Origin: Coriolopsis trogii
Taxonomy: Eukaryota; Basidiomycota; Agaricomycetes; Polyporales; Polyporaceae
Length of the DNA: 64,000 nt
Direction of reading: 5' to 3'
NCBI GenBank assembly: GCA_020543525.1
Contig: JAHYIO010000033.1
Location: forward strand, 868,001-932,000
Of the stretch, positions 41,044-53,082 are shown in pieces; within the stretch, counting starts at the first letter, position 1, and the number at the start of each line of letters is the position of its first letter. Made by a program: the position numbers and the translations under genes. Below the pieces are notes generated by a model, which was not told the DNA's origin, did not search any database, and worked only from the letters and a program-made list of their open reading frames with translations.

Positions 41044-43030
41044 ATGGCATTTGTAGCACCCCCGCCGCCCGCCAACGAATTGGGTCGTTATCGAGTGCGT
41101 CCATTTGTCTTCATGATATGAAGATGCACTACGGACTCAAGTTGGAATACGCAGCTCTTGTCGCCTTCAGCAGGTGGTACGTATCAATGCGGCCGCGAGC
41201 CCCTGATGTGCATAGAGAACACCACTGACAGCTTGCCTCTGTCTTCAGTCCGCGTCTCTCCCCTGTGCCTTGGCGCCATGAGTCTTGGGGAAGCTTGGAC
41301 GCAAATGATGGCTGGAGGTATGTGGTCGCCGATGCAATCGAGTTCTCGTACCCAACCATTTCGTATCTGTAGGAACCAGCGAGGCAGAGGCTTTCGAGGT
41401 AAGCGTACAGGCCCCCCCTCCCGCATTGATAACGCTGATTGACGTTGTCTATGTCTAGTTGCTGGACAAATTCTTCGAGAACGGCGGTAACTTCATAGAC
41501 ACTGCCAACAACTATCAAGAGGGTCAGGTGCGTGTGTCTGGCCAGGCACCCAGGCGATTGGGCCAGGAAATGCTGATGACATTTCACAGAGCGAGAAGCT
41601 CATCGGCGCTTGGATGAAGGCGAGAGGGAATCGTGACCAGCTTGTCCTTGCCACGAAGTACACGATTGGATACAAGGGCTTGGACCAGGTCAAACTGAAG
41701 GTGCGTGTATGCGCAGTAGTCTGAACCTGTACGAGGCTACAGGAAAGTACCAATAATGTACTGCCCTGCTGGATAGGTCAACTATCAGGGCAACCATCGC
41801 AAGAGCCTTTTCCTCTCGGTACGTTCACTGTCGCTATACACTCGCCTCATAGTACATTCACTGATTGCAGCGCTACATTTGGGCTGTACTAGGTCCACGA
41901 TAGCCTTGAAAAGCTTCAAACAACATACATCGACATCCTCTATGTTCACTTGTATGGATTCGACCAACCTCTCCGCGACTCCATTGCTGATTAATCACGG
42001 CTGCTCAGGTGGGACTACTCGACCTCGATTCCCGAGGTAATGCAGGCTCTCGACTCGCTTGTCAAAGCGAACAAAGTCCTCTACCTAGGAATCTCTGACA
42101 CCCCCGGTACGCCGTTTCCCTAAGCCAACCGCCTCCGTCATTGAAGTTGATCGCGTTCCACAGCATGGATCGTCGTCAAGGCGAACGAATACGCACGGGC
42201 GCACGGGATGGCACAATTCGTCGTTTGTGCGTTGCTTTCTGAGGTTGTGCTGACCTACTTGACACTGAACGGCCCCGGCACATCTCACAGATCAGGGTCA
42301 ATGGAGCCTCGCCTCGCGCGACCTCGAGCGCGAATATCTGCCCATGTGTCGCGCCGAAGGTATGGCCATCGCCCCGTGGGGCGTCATCGGACAGGTACGC
42401 ACACGTCGATCCCAACGCGTCCTCTCCTCTCCCTCCTGGTTGGTCACGGTCGACGCTGACCCTCACGATGCGAACTTTCCGCTCCCAGGGCAAGTTCAAG
42501 ACCGAGGCGGAAGTCAAGGCGCGTGGCGCCCTCCGCATGGGCAAGCCGCAGACCGAGGCCGAGAAGGCCGTCAGCGCGGCGCTGGAGAAGGTCGCGGCGG
42601 AGGTCGGGAACGGGGCGACGCTCGGCGCGGTCGCGATCGCGTGGGCGATGCACAAGGCCCCTTATATCTTCCCCATCGTGGGCGGGCGCAGCACCAAACA
42701 GCTCGAGGAGCTCATCAAGGTCTGTCACTGCCTTCTCAGTCATGCACTGCTGCTGTTCGTGAGCGGAGCATCGGACGCTGACCCCTCGTGCATTCATGCT
42801 GGTCGTCAACGCAGGGACTCGAGATTGAGCTCACCCCGGCGCAGATGAAGGCGCTCGAGGACGCGACGCCGTTCGAGCTCGGCATACCGTACAACATGTT
42901 TGGGACCGACCCTGCTTTTGGGAACGCCCAGCCGAACTTCTTCGTGCAGGTGGCGGGGACGACCAAGTGGGTCAAGGCGCCGCAGCCGATCAAGCCCGGG
43001 GCTCCGGAGGTGACCAACTTCGGGTTCTGA
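41044..43030 (+). CDS. Aldo-keto reductase, aryl-alcohol dehydrogenase-like
   Basis: NADPH-dependent cytosolic reductase of the fungal AAD/norsolorinic-acid-reductase-like group. Start [17 protein letters not shown] at 41044, TGA at 43028-43030. Catalytic residues are visible: Asp and Tyr in [12 protein letters not shown], Lys in LATKYTIGY and His in ILYVHL-WDY. The C-terminal half shows [28 protein letters not shown] and [14 protein letters not shown], the usual cofactor-binding region. At least ten short introns break the gene; several exons are under 60 nt. Length near 390 aa fits the family. White-rot fungi use such enzymes to reduce aryl aldehydes, but the substrate here is inferred from family only. 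Confidence 0.9.
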
Positions 43031-43217
43031 ACCTATACGGCGAGAATCACGAGAAGTACCAAGGTTGGGCTCCTCTGAGACGGATGAGGGTTCGACATTC
43101 CTTGCCGGACGAGAGGATGTGGCTGCACTTCTGGATATTACTATGTACGATACAAGCAACGAGGTTTCTCATGTGACCTGGGGCCCGCGAGCGGGTTTGC
43201 GCGAGAGAGTCTGTACT

Positions 43218-44351
43218 TCATTGGCTTGCCCGAGCTGGATCCTGCGCGGCACCCTGCGCCTCCCGTTCGTCCAGCAAAGCCTTGCCCCATTCTCGCACTT
43301 CAGGGTGTTTCAGGAAGGGCAAGCTGCTGTCAAAGAATGGCTGGAGGTTCTCCATGCCGTGGTTACGTTCGTACTCGAAGGCTGTCTCTCGGGTTGTAGC
43401 GCCAAATCGGTAAACTGAGCAGAGGACGACTCGTACCTTGGGACGCCATCTCAAATCTATCGAGATCTTGCTCGACAACAAGTCAGACACAATGTCATGA
43501 GTGAGGAACAACAAGCATGCCTTTGACGAACTGTGCTTCCTTGCTCTCCTGCGCTTCGTATTCCTGACGAACTCGCGTTAGGCTGCAGTCGGATGCAATC
43601 TGATAGAGAATGCACGCACTTCCCATAGGGACATGATTTTCTGTGCGGCGGGACTGTTATGTAGCATCTCCTGTGTAAAGTTATGCATGGCCTCCTGTAG
43701 GGCTCAAGATGATTATGGACGAAGATGCGCAGAGTTAGGGAGAGCCTACTGCTTCCAGTCGTCGTTTCTCAGCTTTGGGGATACCTTCTCGGGGAGTGAT
43801 GTCTCCGACTGATGTCACCAGACTCAATGCCATGATGTGCAGCGCAGTGGGTTTCATATTTTACCTTGGGCTTCTGCGAGATCGTGCACGAGGGCCATCA
43901 TAACACACCTTGGTTCAGGGAATGAGCAATATGAGCATGCTGTAGACTGAACTCTCACTTTGAAACGTCGAGTGTTGTGTCTGAAGTGCACATCGCAAGG
44001 ATGGCCATGCGATACATGTGGTCTGAAATGCTTCGAATGAATGTCAGAGGAGCATATAGTGGGTGCTCAAGACACCGAGCAACCTTTCGGGCCCAGGAAC
44101 CTACTAGCGAGTGAACCTCGAGGAATGTAAGACAAAAATTCTGATCAGAGCGTCATACTTTGTGGTCAACCCAACCCGTTCTTTTCTGGGTCTGTGATGC
44201 TGTTGGCGGCGGGTCATTAGAAGAGTCATTTGGGTAGGCATACCTTCAAACGTTCCAATATATGGAAGAAGGCGAGTCTATCCTGGGAGACATCCCCGGA
44301 AGACACGTACAACGGTGGAAATACACGCGCATTGGAGGAGGCTTCGGCCAT
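43218..44351 (-). CDS. HDDC2: HD-domain 5'-deoxynucleotidase-like protein (HDDC2 / Ygk1 family)
   Basis: Predicted metal-dependent HD phosphohydrolase acting on deoxynucleoside monophosphates. The start at 44351 (MAEASSNARVFPPLY) leads into LAFFHILERLK; exon 1 is 44244-44351 and exon 2 (TQKRTGWVDHK) is 44159-44191. Later exons give SISDHMYRMAILAM (first metal His), then ALVHDLAEAQ and VGDITPREGIPKAEK (the HD pair and following Glu/Asp), then FVK-DLDRFEMASQ-AFEYER and a C-terminus ending ARASQ. About 225 aa, normal for the family. The intron between FVK and DLDRFEM (43467-43520, 54 nt) fits only with a GC donor. An AG just before the ATG suggests a 5'-UTR intron. Divergent from the Doa10 gene. 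Because all exons are short, no single long ORF shows this gene. Confidence 0.9.
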
Positions 44352-44674
44352 CTGTAAGAGATGGAGGAGTTAAGCAGAGCTGCAGGCTGTTGCGCATGCA
44401 GGACTGCTGCAGCTGGCTCACAAGGTCTGATCCGGGCCGCGGGAACAGGCGTCTATGGCGTGGTGGCAGCGGCGGCGAGCGCTTGCACGGCGTAATCCAC
44501 TTGACCTTGTCCCTTCGGCGCCTTCGCTCGCTTGCGCTGGTCCTTGTCTCTCGTCCTCGTCCTCCCAATATCGCTCCTGGGCACCCCATCCCGCCACGTC
44601 CGCTCTTCGCTTGGTGGTCATAACTTGAGCATTGCCGAAAGCCCGTCATCTCATGCAAGAAGAGCAAGGTCTGT
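44352..44674. other. Divergent promoter region, HDDC2-like and Doa10 genes
   Basis: About 320 bp between the two start codons. It likely holds a 5'-UTR exon and intron of the HDDC2-like gene on the minus strand. No separate gene supported. Confidence 0.4.
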
Positions 44675-47600
44675 ATGGATACATGTCCTGGCGAGTCGCG
44701 TCATGAGCTCACCCTGCGGCACACCCCAGACACCTGCCGAATATGCAGCGCACCAGCGGAACCCGACCAGCCCCTCTTTTATCCATGCAAATGCTCGGGA
44801 ACGATTAGATACATCCACCAGGACTGGTCAGTCCCGTTCGATTCTGGTGGCTTGCCACTACATGCTAAGTTAGACCTACTCCCCGCATCTAGCTTGAAGG
44901 AATGGCTGGCACACAGCAAAAAGAAGACGTGCGACCTCTGCAAGCACCCATATTCCTTTACGAAAGGTGAGCTATGTGCTGCTCAGGTCAATCGTCATGC
45001 TCGTATTCATATTCCGGCTAGTGTATGCGAAGGACATGCCCGACAGGATACCCATCCTCTTGTTCCTCCGTCAATTCTCTCACCAGGTGGTATCCGCCCT
45101 TGGATTCTGCCTACGCGCAGCTCTGGTTGCGACAGTTTGGTTGGCTGCACTGCCATGGGCAACGATATGGACGTGGAGGATGTACTTTGCTCTTGGGAAC
45201 ACGCTGTACGTCGGTCTACTCCTTGATTGCCCTTCTTGTATTGACACGATATTCAGTGCATGGTGGATCAGCGCGCTGCCACGACCCCTTTCCGACATTG
45301 ACTTTTACTTTCACACTGATTCGAATGCAACCTCAGCCAACGTCACGTCGTCAACGGAAACTACGGATGAGCAGTCGATCACACTCAAACACATCTTTGC
45401 GCACCCACTGTACAAGTCGATCTCCTCCGACATATTCTCTGGTCAGATCATCGCTTCCGTCATCGTCCTGAGCTTCGTTGCAATATTCCTCCTACGGGAG
45501 TGGATATCCCAGAATGCACGACCTGGAGTGTTCGAGGAGGGCGATGGCGCTGAACTTCTGGATGCAGTGCCTCCTCTTCTCGATGCGCCTGCACCCGTTC
45601 CTCCTCCAGCGCAACCGCCCCTACCCGCACCTCATCCACTGCCTCAGCCTGCACATGAACCCCTCATCGCAGAACCGGCGCATGAAAGAGCGCCCCCGAT
45701 CCGGGATCACCATTACGGTGCCCTTCGTGACGATGTGGCGTTCCAAGCGAGAGTGAAGAAACCACGGACGAGGCGAGACCCTAGCCCGGAAGAACCACTC
45801 GTACTGCGTGCTAGAGGAACGCGACGGCCCATGTCAGCGCGTGAGGAACGCAAGATGAAGGGACACCAGGTGGGAAGGAGACGGAGGATCGTGGATGGCG
45901 AGCATAGCGCCGAGGAGAACGTTGCCTTATATCAAGACAAGAAATTCAGGCGGCTGCGATACGTCGCTCGGCGAATAGAGGCGTTCGACGATGAACTCAT
46001 TATTGATACGAGGCGGAAGTCTGACAATGGGGAGTCAAGCCCTCAATCCATCAAGATTCCTCCACCAGCCAACTTCCCTGTTTTTTCATCTGAGTTCACT
46101 TTCACGGCGCCAGGGCCCGCATTCTCTCCTCCGCCGTCTTCGAAGGGCAAGGAACCTGCCCTGCCCTCCAGTAGCTCGTTGACTCCCTACGAGGACAGCG
46201 CATCCACTACGTCAGCTGCTATCAGCCCGTCTGTCACTTCTACACAACCTGATGAACGCGGATCCGACGACGAAGGACATGGCAGTACTCCCACTCGTAC
46301 CCGTTCATCGACGCCCGCGTTGTATGCGTCAAGTGATCGCGAGATTATCTTCAGACTACACGACAACCCGAACTACCCGCCTTCGCCTCCACCTTCTGGT
46401 CTTCGCCGTCCGCCGCTTCCCTCTGTGACACTTCCTCCTTCGCCCATACCTTCATCTTCATCTGCCAGTATCTTCCAGAGTAGCCGCGGGCAGACCCCAC
46501 TGGGTTCACCGAGCCTTGCGACCTACCGTGCGCCCGAGGAATTGGACGCCGAACCGCCCGCTGTAGAGGACTACTTTGTTCGCGACCTCCAACCTGACCA
46601 TTTCATCGACTCTGAGACGACCGCAGAGGAGCATCGGCGGTACTTCCGGGATGCGAGCGACGGCGATGACGAGGACGAAGACGAGGACGGAAACGATGAG
46701 GGAGATGAAGAGCAAGGGAGGGCTGAGGCCGAGGTAGCCCAGCACGTCGAGATTGGAAACGCACTCGCTTTGCAGGCCGAGCAACGGGCGGCGGCGGAGC
46801 TGGCCGAGGCGGAGATGGCGGATGGCGAGCTGGATGACGAGCCGGACGATGTACAGTGGACGGACGAGGATGCGGTGCAGGAGGAGGAAGGGGATGACGA
46901 TGAAGGGGATGAGGGTGAGGGCGTCGTGCAGATTAGAGAGGAGGTTGCGGTTCCTCGACCGATGGGTGAGGATTTGGGCGCTGCAGCTGCCGCTGTCCCG
47001 GCCCCGCAGAGGAGGGAGCTTCGGGTCGTGCTGGGCGAGAACCCGGAGCTGCAGGCGCAAGAGGACTTTGATCAGGATGTGAATGTTGAGGACGACATGG
47101 ATGGCGCTCTGGAAGGTATGTGCTGTTCTCTCCAGTATTCTGTTCGACGGGTGAATGACCGATGGTCTTCTAGCTATCGGCTTGCGCGGCCCATTGGTCG
47201 GTGTGTTCCAGAATGTGAGCACGGGTTTAGTGTAGGTTCAGTGTGAGTCTGGCTGACGATTACACCTGTCAGGCTATTCTCATGACCTTCATCCTGGACA
47301 CTACAATTGGCTTGGGTGTCTGGCTTCCGTTCACCATCGGCAAAACATCTGCCCTCCTGACGGTAAGCTGGAGAGGTTGTTCCGTCGGGAGGATATGTAC
47401 TGATCTATTGGCGGTGGTAGCTCAACCCACAACGGGCGCTGCAGCTTCTGCAACTTCCGTTACGCATAATCCGGTTCATCACAGATCCCGTTGTCGATAC
47501 GAGCATCCTCGTCGTCTCTAGCCTCATCATTCCTGGATTCCTCCGACTGGTCCAAGCAATCTTGCATACCAGTCTGCGGGCAGTGGCTCAGATCGTAGGG

Positions 47601-50144
47601 GAAAATGAGGCCGATCAGTTGTCCGAATTATCTACTGCTGCTGTGAGTCTTACAAATGTCGAGAAGCGGGGATGCCGACTGAACACTTTGGCGTTCAGTG
47701 CGATCGCGCCATGTCGTTCGCGAATCAATTGTACGAACGTACGGCTGTCTTCACGTCTTCAGCATCGGATGCTCCGCAAGCGCAGCCTTCATCGTCCCTT
47801 CTCTATCGTGCCCTCGAAGAGGACACTACGATCATGCGCATGGCGGAACCGTACTTTGCTCCTATTGGGAAGAACGTCCGGGAGTTGTCCGAAGAGGGCA
47901 AGACGACTTGGATCAAATTTGCGACGGGGGATACACCCAACGACAGGGCGTTTGCGGTCATTCTCGGCTATGCCGTCGTCGGGCTCCTCCTCGCCATCTA
48001 CTTGAACATACTCACCATGGGCAGTATGAGGAGCGCTGGGAGGGCCGTCCGCAACGCTGTCCGCCAACAGCTGCTCGTGGTCAAGGTAGCAGCGTTCATC
48101 ATCATCGAGCTCGTCATTTTCCCGCTTGGGTGTGGGGTGATGCTGGACGTATGCACTGTCTGGTTGTTCCCTCAGGGGAGCTTCCGCTCGAGGGCCGCAT
48201 TCTTGATGTATGCGCCGTTGACGGCGGTGTTTTATCACTGGGTGCTGGGCACAATGTTCATGTGAGTGCGATTCAGTTTGCCATCACTGCCAACAGTGCT
48301 GATATTCTATTACCTGTCCTGCAGGTACCAGTTTGCGGTGCTTCTGTCGGGCTGTCGGGGCATTATGCGTACGGGCGCGATGTGGTTCATCAAGGACCCG
48401 CAAGACCAGAACTTCCACCCTATCCGCGACATCCTTGAGCGCCCCACGTTCCTCCAGATTCGCAAACTGCTCCTGAGCGCGATGATGTACGGGTTCGTTG
48501 TGGCGAGCGGCGTGGCGACGGTGTCTGGGATCCTCCGCGTCTGCAGCCAGACTATCATGCCCTTCCGGTGGAAGATCAAGTGAGTGTATGCATATATTCT
48601 GAGAGCAGAGTTACTGACTAGTTTTAGGGAGCCGTTGTCAGAGGTGCCAATCGACCTCATCTTGCTCCACCTAGTCTTGTCCTACACGGTGGATTGGTTC
48701 CGGCCAAGAAAGGCTCTGCGCCGCCTGGGCATCTCCATATGGAAATATCTTGCCTCAAGGTTGCGCTTGTCATCGTATATGTTCGGCGGCCGGTATCCCG
48801 CCGAAGAGTTCACACCGATCCACTCTTCGTGGAGGTCCTTCTTCTTCAGGGACGGCATGCAAATGGACGATGCGGAGGCGGTGCATGACGGGTGCTTCCG
48901 ACGGGTGCCAAACAACGACAACGTCGCTCTAGTAAGGGACGCCTCCGCGACGGCGGACGTCTTGGAAGACGGCACCCCGGTGGACGAGAAGGCGAGGAAG
49001 CTCATCGACGCCCAGAACGCGGAGGCGCAGAAGGCGAAACGGAACGTCAACAAGGACTACACCGTCGTGTACATGCCACCGAACTTCAGGTATCGTGTTA
49101 TCGCGTTCCTCATCAGCTTGTGGACCTTGGGCTCCATCTTGCTCGCTACCGTCCTTGCGGCACCGATTTTGCTGGGCAGGAGATTCTTCTCGTTGTTCAG
49201 GTCGGACGAAGTGCACGACGGCTACTCCTTCCTGGTTGGATTCTATCTGCTTTGGGGCTGCTGGCTCGTCGGGGCCGCGCTGGACCGCATGGACAAGCGT
49301 AGGCAGCGCCGGTGGGCCGACACAGTGGGGAGGGCGGAGTGGCCGCTCTATGTCGTCAAGCGTACCCTCCTCTGGATCCCGCAGGCGGTGTACATGGCGG
49401 TGATGCTGGGCGTTGTTATCCCAACGCTTGTCGGCCTTGTGGTTGAGCTCTATGTGGTGCAACCGGTACGGCGGACGACAAATCCGCTGATGGAGCCGCG
49501 CATTCGGATGGTGGATATGTGGGCGCTAGGTCTGTTCTATAGCAAGATCATCGTGCGTTCGTTGGGCACACACACCCCGGCTGCAGGACAAGGACCACGG
49601 CTGATTCGCGGTATTGACCGAGTGAGTTCTTATTGCCATGCATGTGTCGTCGGGCCCTTCTCACATATCATCTGTAGATCGTGCGCAATGGTTGGATACA
49701 CATCGACCCTATGCGTGCGACGAGGGACGTGATCGGCCCTCTCCTCTTCGGGCTCTTGGGTATGATCGTCCTCCCTGCAGCGACGGTGTGGGGAATTACG
49801 CGCTACGTCACGGTTCCCGTGGACGAGGACTTCTTATGTAAGTCTTCCAGGCGAATTGGCCTCTCTCGCGACGCTGACGCGTACTTTCGACAGTCCTCCA
49901 TGTATATCCCGGCATCTTTACGGCTGCGGGGCTGGGACATGCTGTTTTCGCGATGTCGAAGGTCGTGGGATCGTGGTCGCAGATCATACGCGACAAAGAG
50001 TACCTCGTGGAGATGCGCCTGCGCAATCTGGAGCCGGCAGTGGAGAAGACGAAGCCGAAGTCGAAGGCAAAGCCCAAGACCCATACTGCTCTGCAAGCGG
50101 TGGACATTGTAGCGGAGGTGCCGATAGAGGCGGAGGATCAATAA
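44675..50144 (+). CDS. SSM4: RING-CH E3 ubiquitin ligase Doa10/Ssm4 (MARCH6)
   Basis: Multi-pass ER and inner-nuclear-membrane ubiquitin ligase of the ERAD-C pathway. Start MDTCPGESRHEL at 44675. The RING-CH (C4HC3) is CRIC...PCKCSGTIRYIHQDC...TCDLCKHPY; the seventh-ligand region is split by an intron at about 44828. Hydrophobic helices follow (near 45060-45190 and 45440-45500). Then comes a roughly 500-residue disordered acidic stretch (45500-47100) and a C-terminal block of many membrane helices (47280-49950). Late in the protein NGWIHIDPMRATRDVIGPLL resembles the conserved TD region. The tail is Lys-rich and ends EVPIEAEDQ. Roughly 1550 aa, normal for the family. The acidic linker is unusually Asp/Glu dense, with runs encoded by GAC/GAG repeats. 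Confidence 0.93.
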
Positions 50145-50442
50145 ATAGTCGCAATTCTCCTTCTCAGTCCATATACATATTTACAGCATTACCTATTCGA
50201 AGGATCCGTCACTGTAGCCTTATACATTAGTCGAATATCACTCCTATCAATTGTACGAGCACTCCGCCGTCTTCATGGTGTGAGGGGAGTTCGCAGAAAG
50301 GAAAGTCTCATGTCGTGATCCGTGCCTTGACTATTCGGTTTGCAACTAAGGTATGCACAATGACTACTGCGGCTGCATACTTGAAACCAGCCTCCGTTAC
50401 TTGCCAATCACTGCCTTGCTAGGGCATCTGAGCGTTGCAATG

Positions 50443-51932
50443 TCAATATTTCGTGCATCTGAAAGCAAAGAGACCGCCCATACCCAATATTGCATGCGCG
50501 AGATGGAGGCAATTCCTCCCCTCGTCTCCCTCATCTTCCCCTGACTCCTCTGACCTATATCCCTGCCGGTTACTTCGCCAGGACGGTATTTGCAAATTCA
50601 GTGTCTCGAGGTTCAAAAACAGCCCAGCTGAGCTGTCGAAGAGCTTCCGGACGGGCTCAGTGAGTGAGGACATATGATGCCTCTCTGGATGGTACTTGAT
50701 TGCAAGGTTATTCGAGTCCGAGTCGGAGCGCGTCGCCGTGAGGGCTGTGAGCCTGGGGATGTGTAGATTCACCTCTGACTCCTTGCTGCCATCGTCATCA
50801 GTTTCTGTATCGTCGTCAGTGTCTGTACAGTGGAGAAATTGGCATCAACGAAGAGCTACGTATGTGGGCGAGGATAAAGGCGAACCTACTGCTCTGCCGC
50901 GCATACGGAGGCGGAGGCGGTGTCGGCGGCGTGGTTTCGAATGTGAGGGTAGATCGGGGAGACCAAGAAACAAGTTCAAGGTGAGTTCACGGAGAGAAAG
51001 CGCGTTGGCGCATATGAAGGGAGCCCAATCAAGCACTTGCCGGACCGATGCAGAGACTAAGGTGATTTCAAGGGTCTCTATGTGCCAGCACGCCGTCGAT
51101 GCGTGCCGGAAGAGAACCGACGGTACGTGTGGTGCGTTCCCGTCCCACCGCTGGCTTATGTGAAGCTCTTTGAGTTTTGGGAACCAGCTTGGATCCCCAG
51201 ATTCGGCCAACTGCGGGTCGTGCTGCCCACAGTTGACGTCCAACGTGGCCGTGCTCTGACTGACCTGACGTACAGAGGTCAATCAACAATTGATCCCCAG
51301 CCTGAGTTTGAGTTCCTATGTAGCCATCAATATGCCCACTCACCGTTTGACAACTGCGATTTCGAGCACCGAAAGACCGGAGACCGGAGACGACCTGGAT
51401 CAACATCCCTCGGGCAGTCTCTTGAGCCTGGCGCGAGGTCCGGTGTGTGCGATTCGCAATCTGAGCTGACACTCTCCCTATGAGACCTTTAGGTTGAGTG
51501 ATCCGTAAGAGAGACAGGGAGAACGATTCGAGCTGTGGAAGTACTGCTATCCGGTCGACGAAATCTTCCAGGGAGCGACCTGTTATTGTACCCACGGCCA
51601 GCGTGAGAGAACGCAACTGCAGGAATCGATCTATCGGCAGGATGTTCAACGACAGGTTGGGGTAGTTTCGGCGATGGCGCTGATGGTGCGGAAGCGCTGA
51701 CACTGTGAGCTCGCGGACGAAGGTACTGCAAGCAGGGTCCACGCGAAGATACTCGGACAGCCGTGCTTTTCCGCTGATGGTCAATTCGCTGAAGATGTAT
51801 TTCCGCGCGTGGGGGAGGAGCGCACGACAGGTGAGTGCACACTCGTAAATGGCTCCCATGTCTAGCCAGCGACCGAACCGAATGTAGGAGAAAATGAGGT
51901 CCAGGAGCTCGAATGGGAGAGTTTGGAGCATA
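50443..51932 (-). CDS. F-box / leucine-rich-type protein
   Basis: Predicted SCF substrate receptor. Start MLQTLPFELLDLIFSYI at 51932 gives a compact F-box, followed by ALTCRALLPHARKYIFSEL as in many basidiomycete F-box proteins. The middle has leucine-rich stretches (LQLRSLTLAVGTITGRSLED, LPQLESFSLSLL, FPKLKELHISQRW, SLRELTLNLFLGL) that suggest irregular LRRs. The last exon carries an FLNLETLNLQIPSW segment and ends FAFRCTKY with the stop at 50443. Introns interrupt it, but I did not settle every junction between 51480 and 50830. A shortened relative lies immediately upstream at 52316-52851. An alternative upstream ATG at 52048 would add 39 residues without a motif. Confidence 0.72.
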
Positions 51933-52315
51933 TTGAGGGGGAGAGCAAGGGGATGGCGTGAAGGAGGTCTTGTTCCAAGTCGACTGGAGATGTGGGGTGA
52001 CCCCTTATATGGATGGATGGACATGCCACTCTCACGCTCGACGTTCATGACGGTTCAATCGACATCTATGATAGAGGGTCAAACACTATGTCAGAGCAAG
52101 TAATCAACAATCAGAGCTTGGACATGGGCATACACTGGAGTTGTCAAACCTGTCACAGTTCATCGTCGCAGCGAGTCATCCGACGCGGTGTGCGTCCTCC
52201 CCGCCTTCACCTCCCTCGAGCTGGAAGCCTGAGCGAACCATGGAGTTATCGCTGACGGGACGGTCGAGTGAGCTCGAGGGTTGACAGAGCCCCGTCCCCT
52301 CACTGCCTCGCATTG

Positions 52316-52851
52316 TCAGATGAGCGTATCTGTGACGGTAGCTGTTAGTCCAACCCGCGTAGCTGCTAATGCAGAGATTGGCGGATACCGAGTGAGACGG
52401 ACGCAAGTGTTCCGGAACTCTGCGTCCTCCTCCTCCTCCTCACCAATCGTCCCCGGGATGATTACTCCCCAACATCGCCGCAAGAATGGCATCCGTACCG
52501 TCAGTGTTTTGAGGTTGGGGAACGCAGGAGGTGAGCCCTCAAAGAGAGCGCGGATGGATTTCAGGCAGGACGACGTGACAGGCCACTCCGGATGGTACTC
52601 AATGGAAAGGGGCCCGCGATCTGGTCCTGTGCGCGCCGTTGTGAGGAGGTGGTAGTACGAAGGATCAGGTTCTCCTAGTGGCCTCTTGCAATGAGCAAGG
52701 CTGAAGTGAGAAGAGTTAAATGTAGAACGCACCTACGACCCTGGCATAGAGCTCAACAGGTCGTCTGCGAAGTCCAAGATATGAGAAATTCAATCCGCCG
52801 CACGTATGAGAAGATGATATCTAGGAGCTCAAAAGGAAGATTTAGAAGCAT
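52316..52851 (-). pseudogene. Truncated duplicate of the neighbouring F-box gene
   Basis: The ATG at 52851 begins MLLNLPFELLDIIFSYVRR, nearly the F-box start of the gene at 50443-51932 (MLQTLPFELLDLIFSYIRF). The frame then reaches a stop after about 33 codons (near 52752). Farther on, LKSIRALFEGSPPAFPNLKTLTVRMPF matches the last-exon segment of the intact gene (VRKLFDSSAGLFLNLETLNLQIPSW). The whole middle, with the LRR-like region, is missing. So this is an adjacent duplication that kept only the two ends. A short expressed product is possible but not shown. Confidence 0.6.
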
Positions 52852-53082
52852 GATGTGTTGGTGAGAGGACGTACGACGAAGGACTGCGCCTTTTGTAGTG
52901 GCTTGATGCGGTGTATGAGGAGACTTAATGACTGTCCGTAGGGATGGCTACTGGCATAGTCACAGTGATTGACGTTCGGGACAAATTTATCCACGCATCT
53001 GGCAGACCGCAGAACGGATAGTCGAGGCCAGAGCGCACCGAAGCACATACAGAAGGTGGATATACTATGACAGAGACAGTGA

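Noticed and set aside
45500..47100. Acidic repeat-like stretch as a separate gene or satellite
   Set aside because: It is in frame with the RING-CH and membrane exons on both sides, so it is the disordered linker of the Doa10 homologue.
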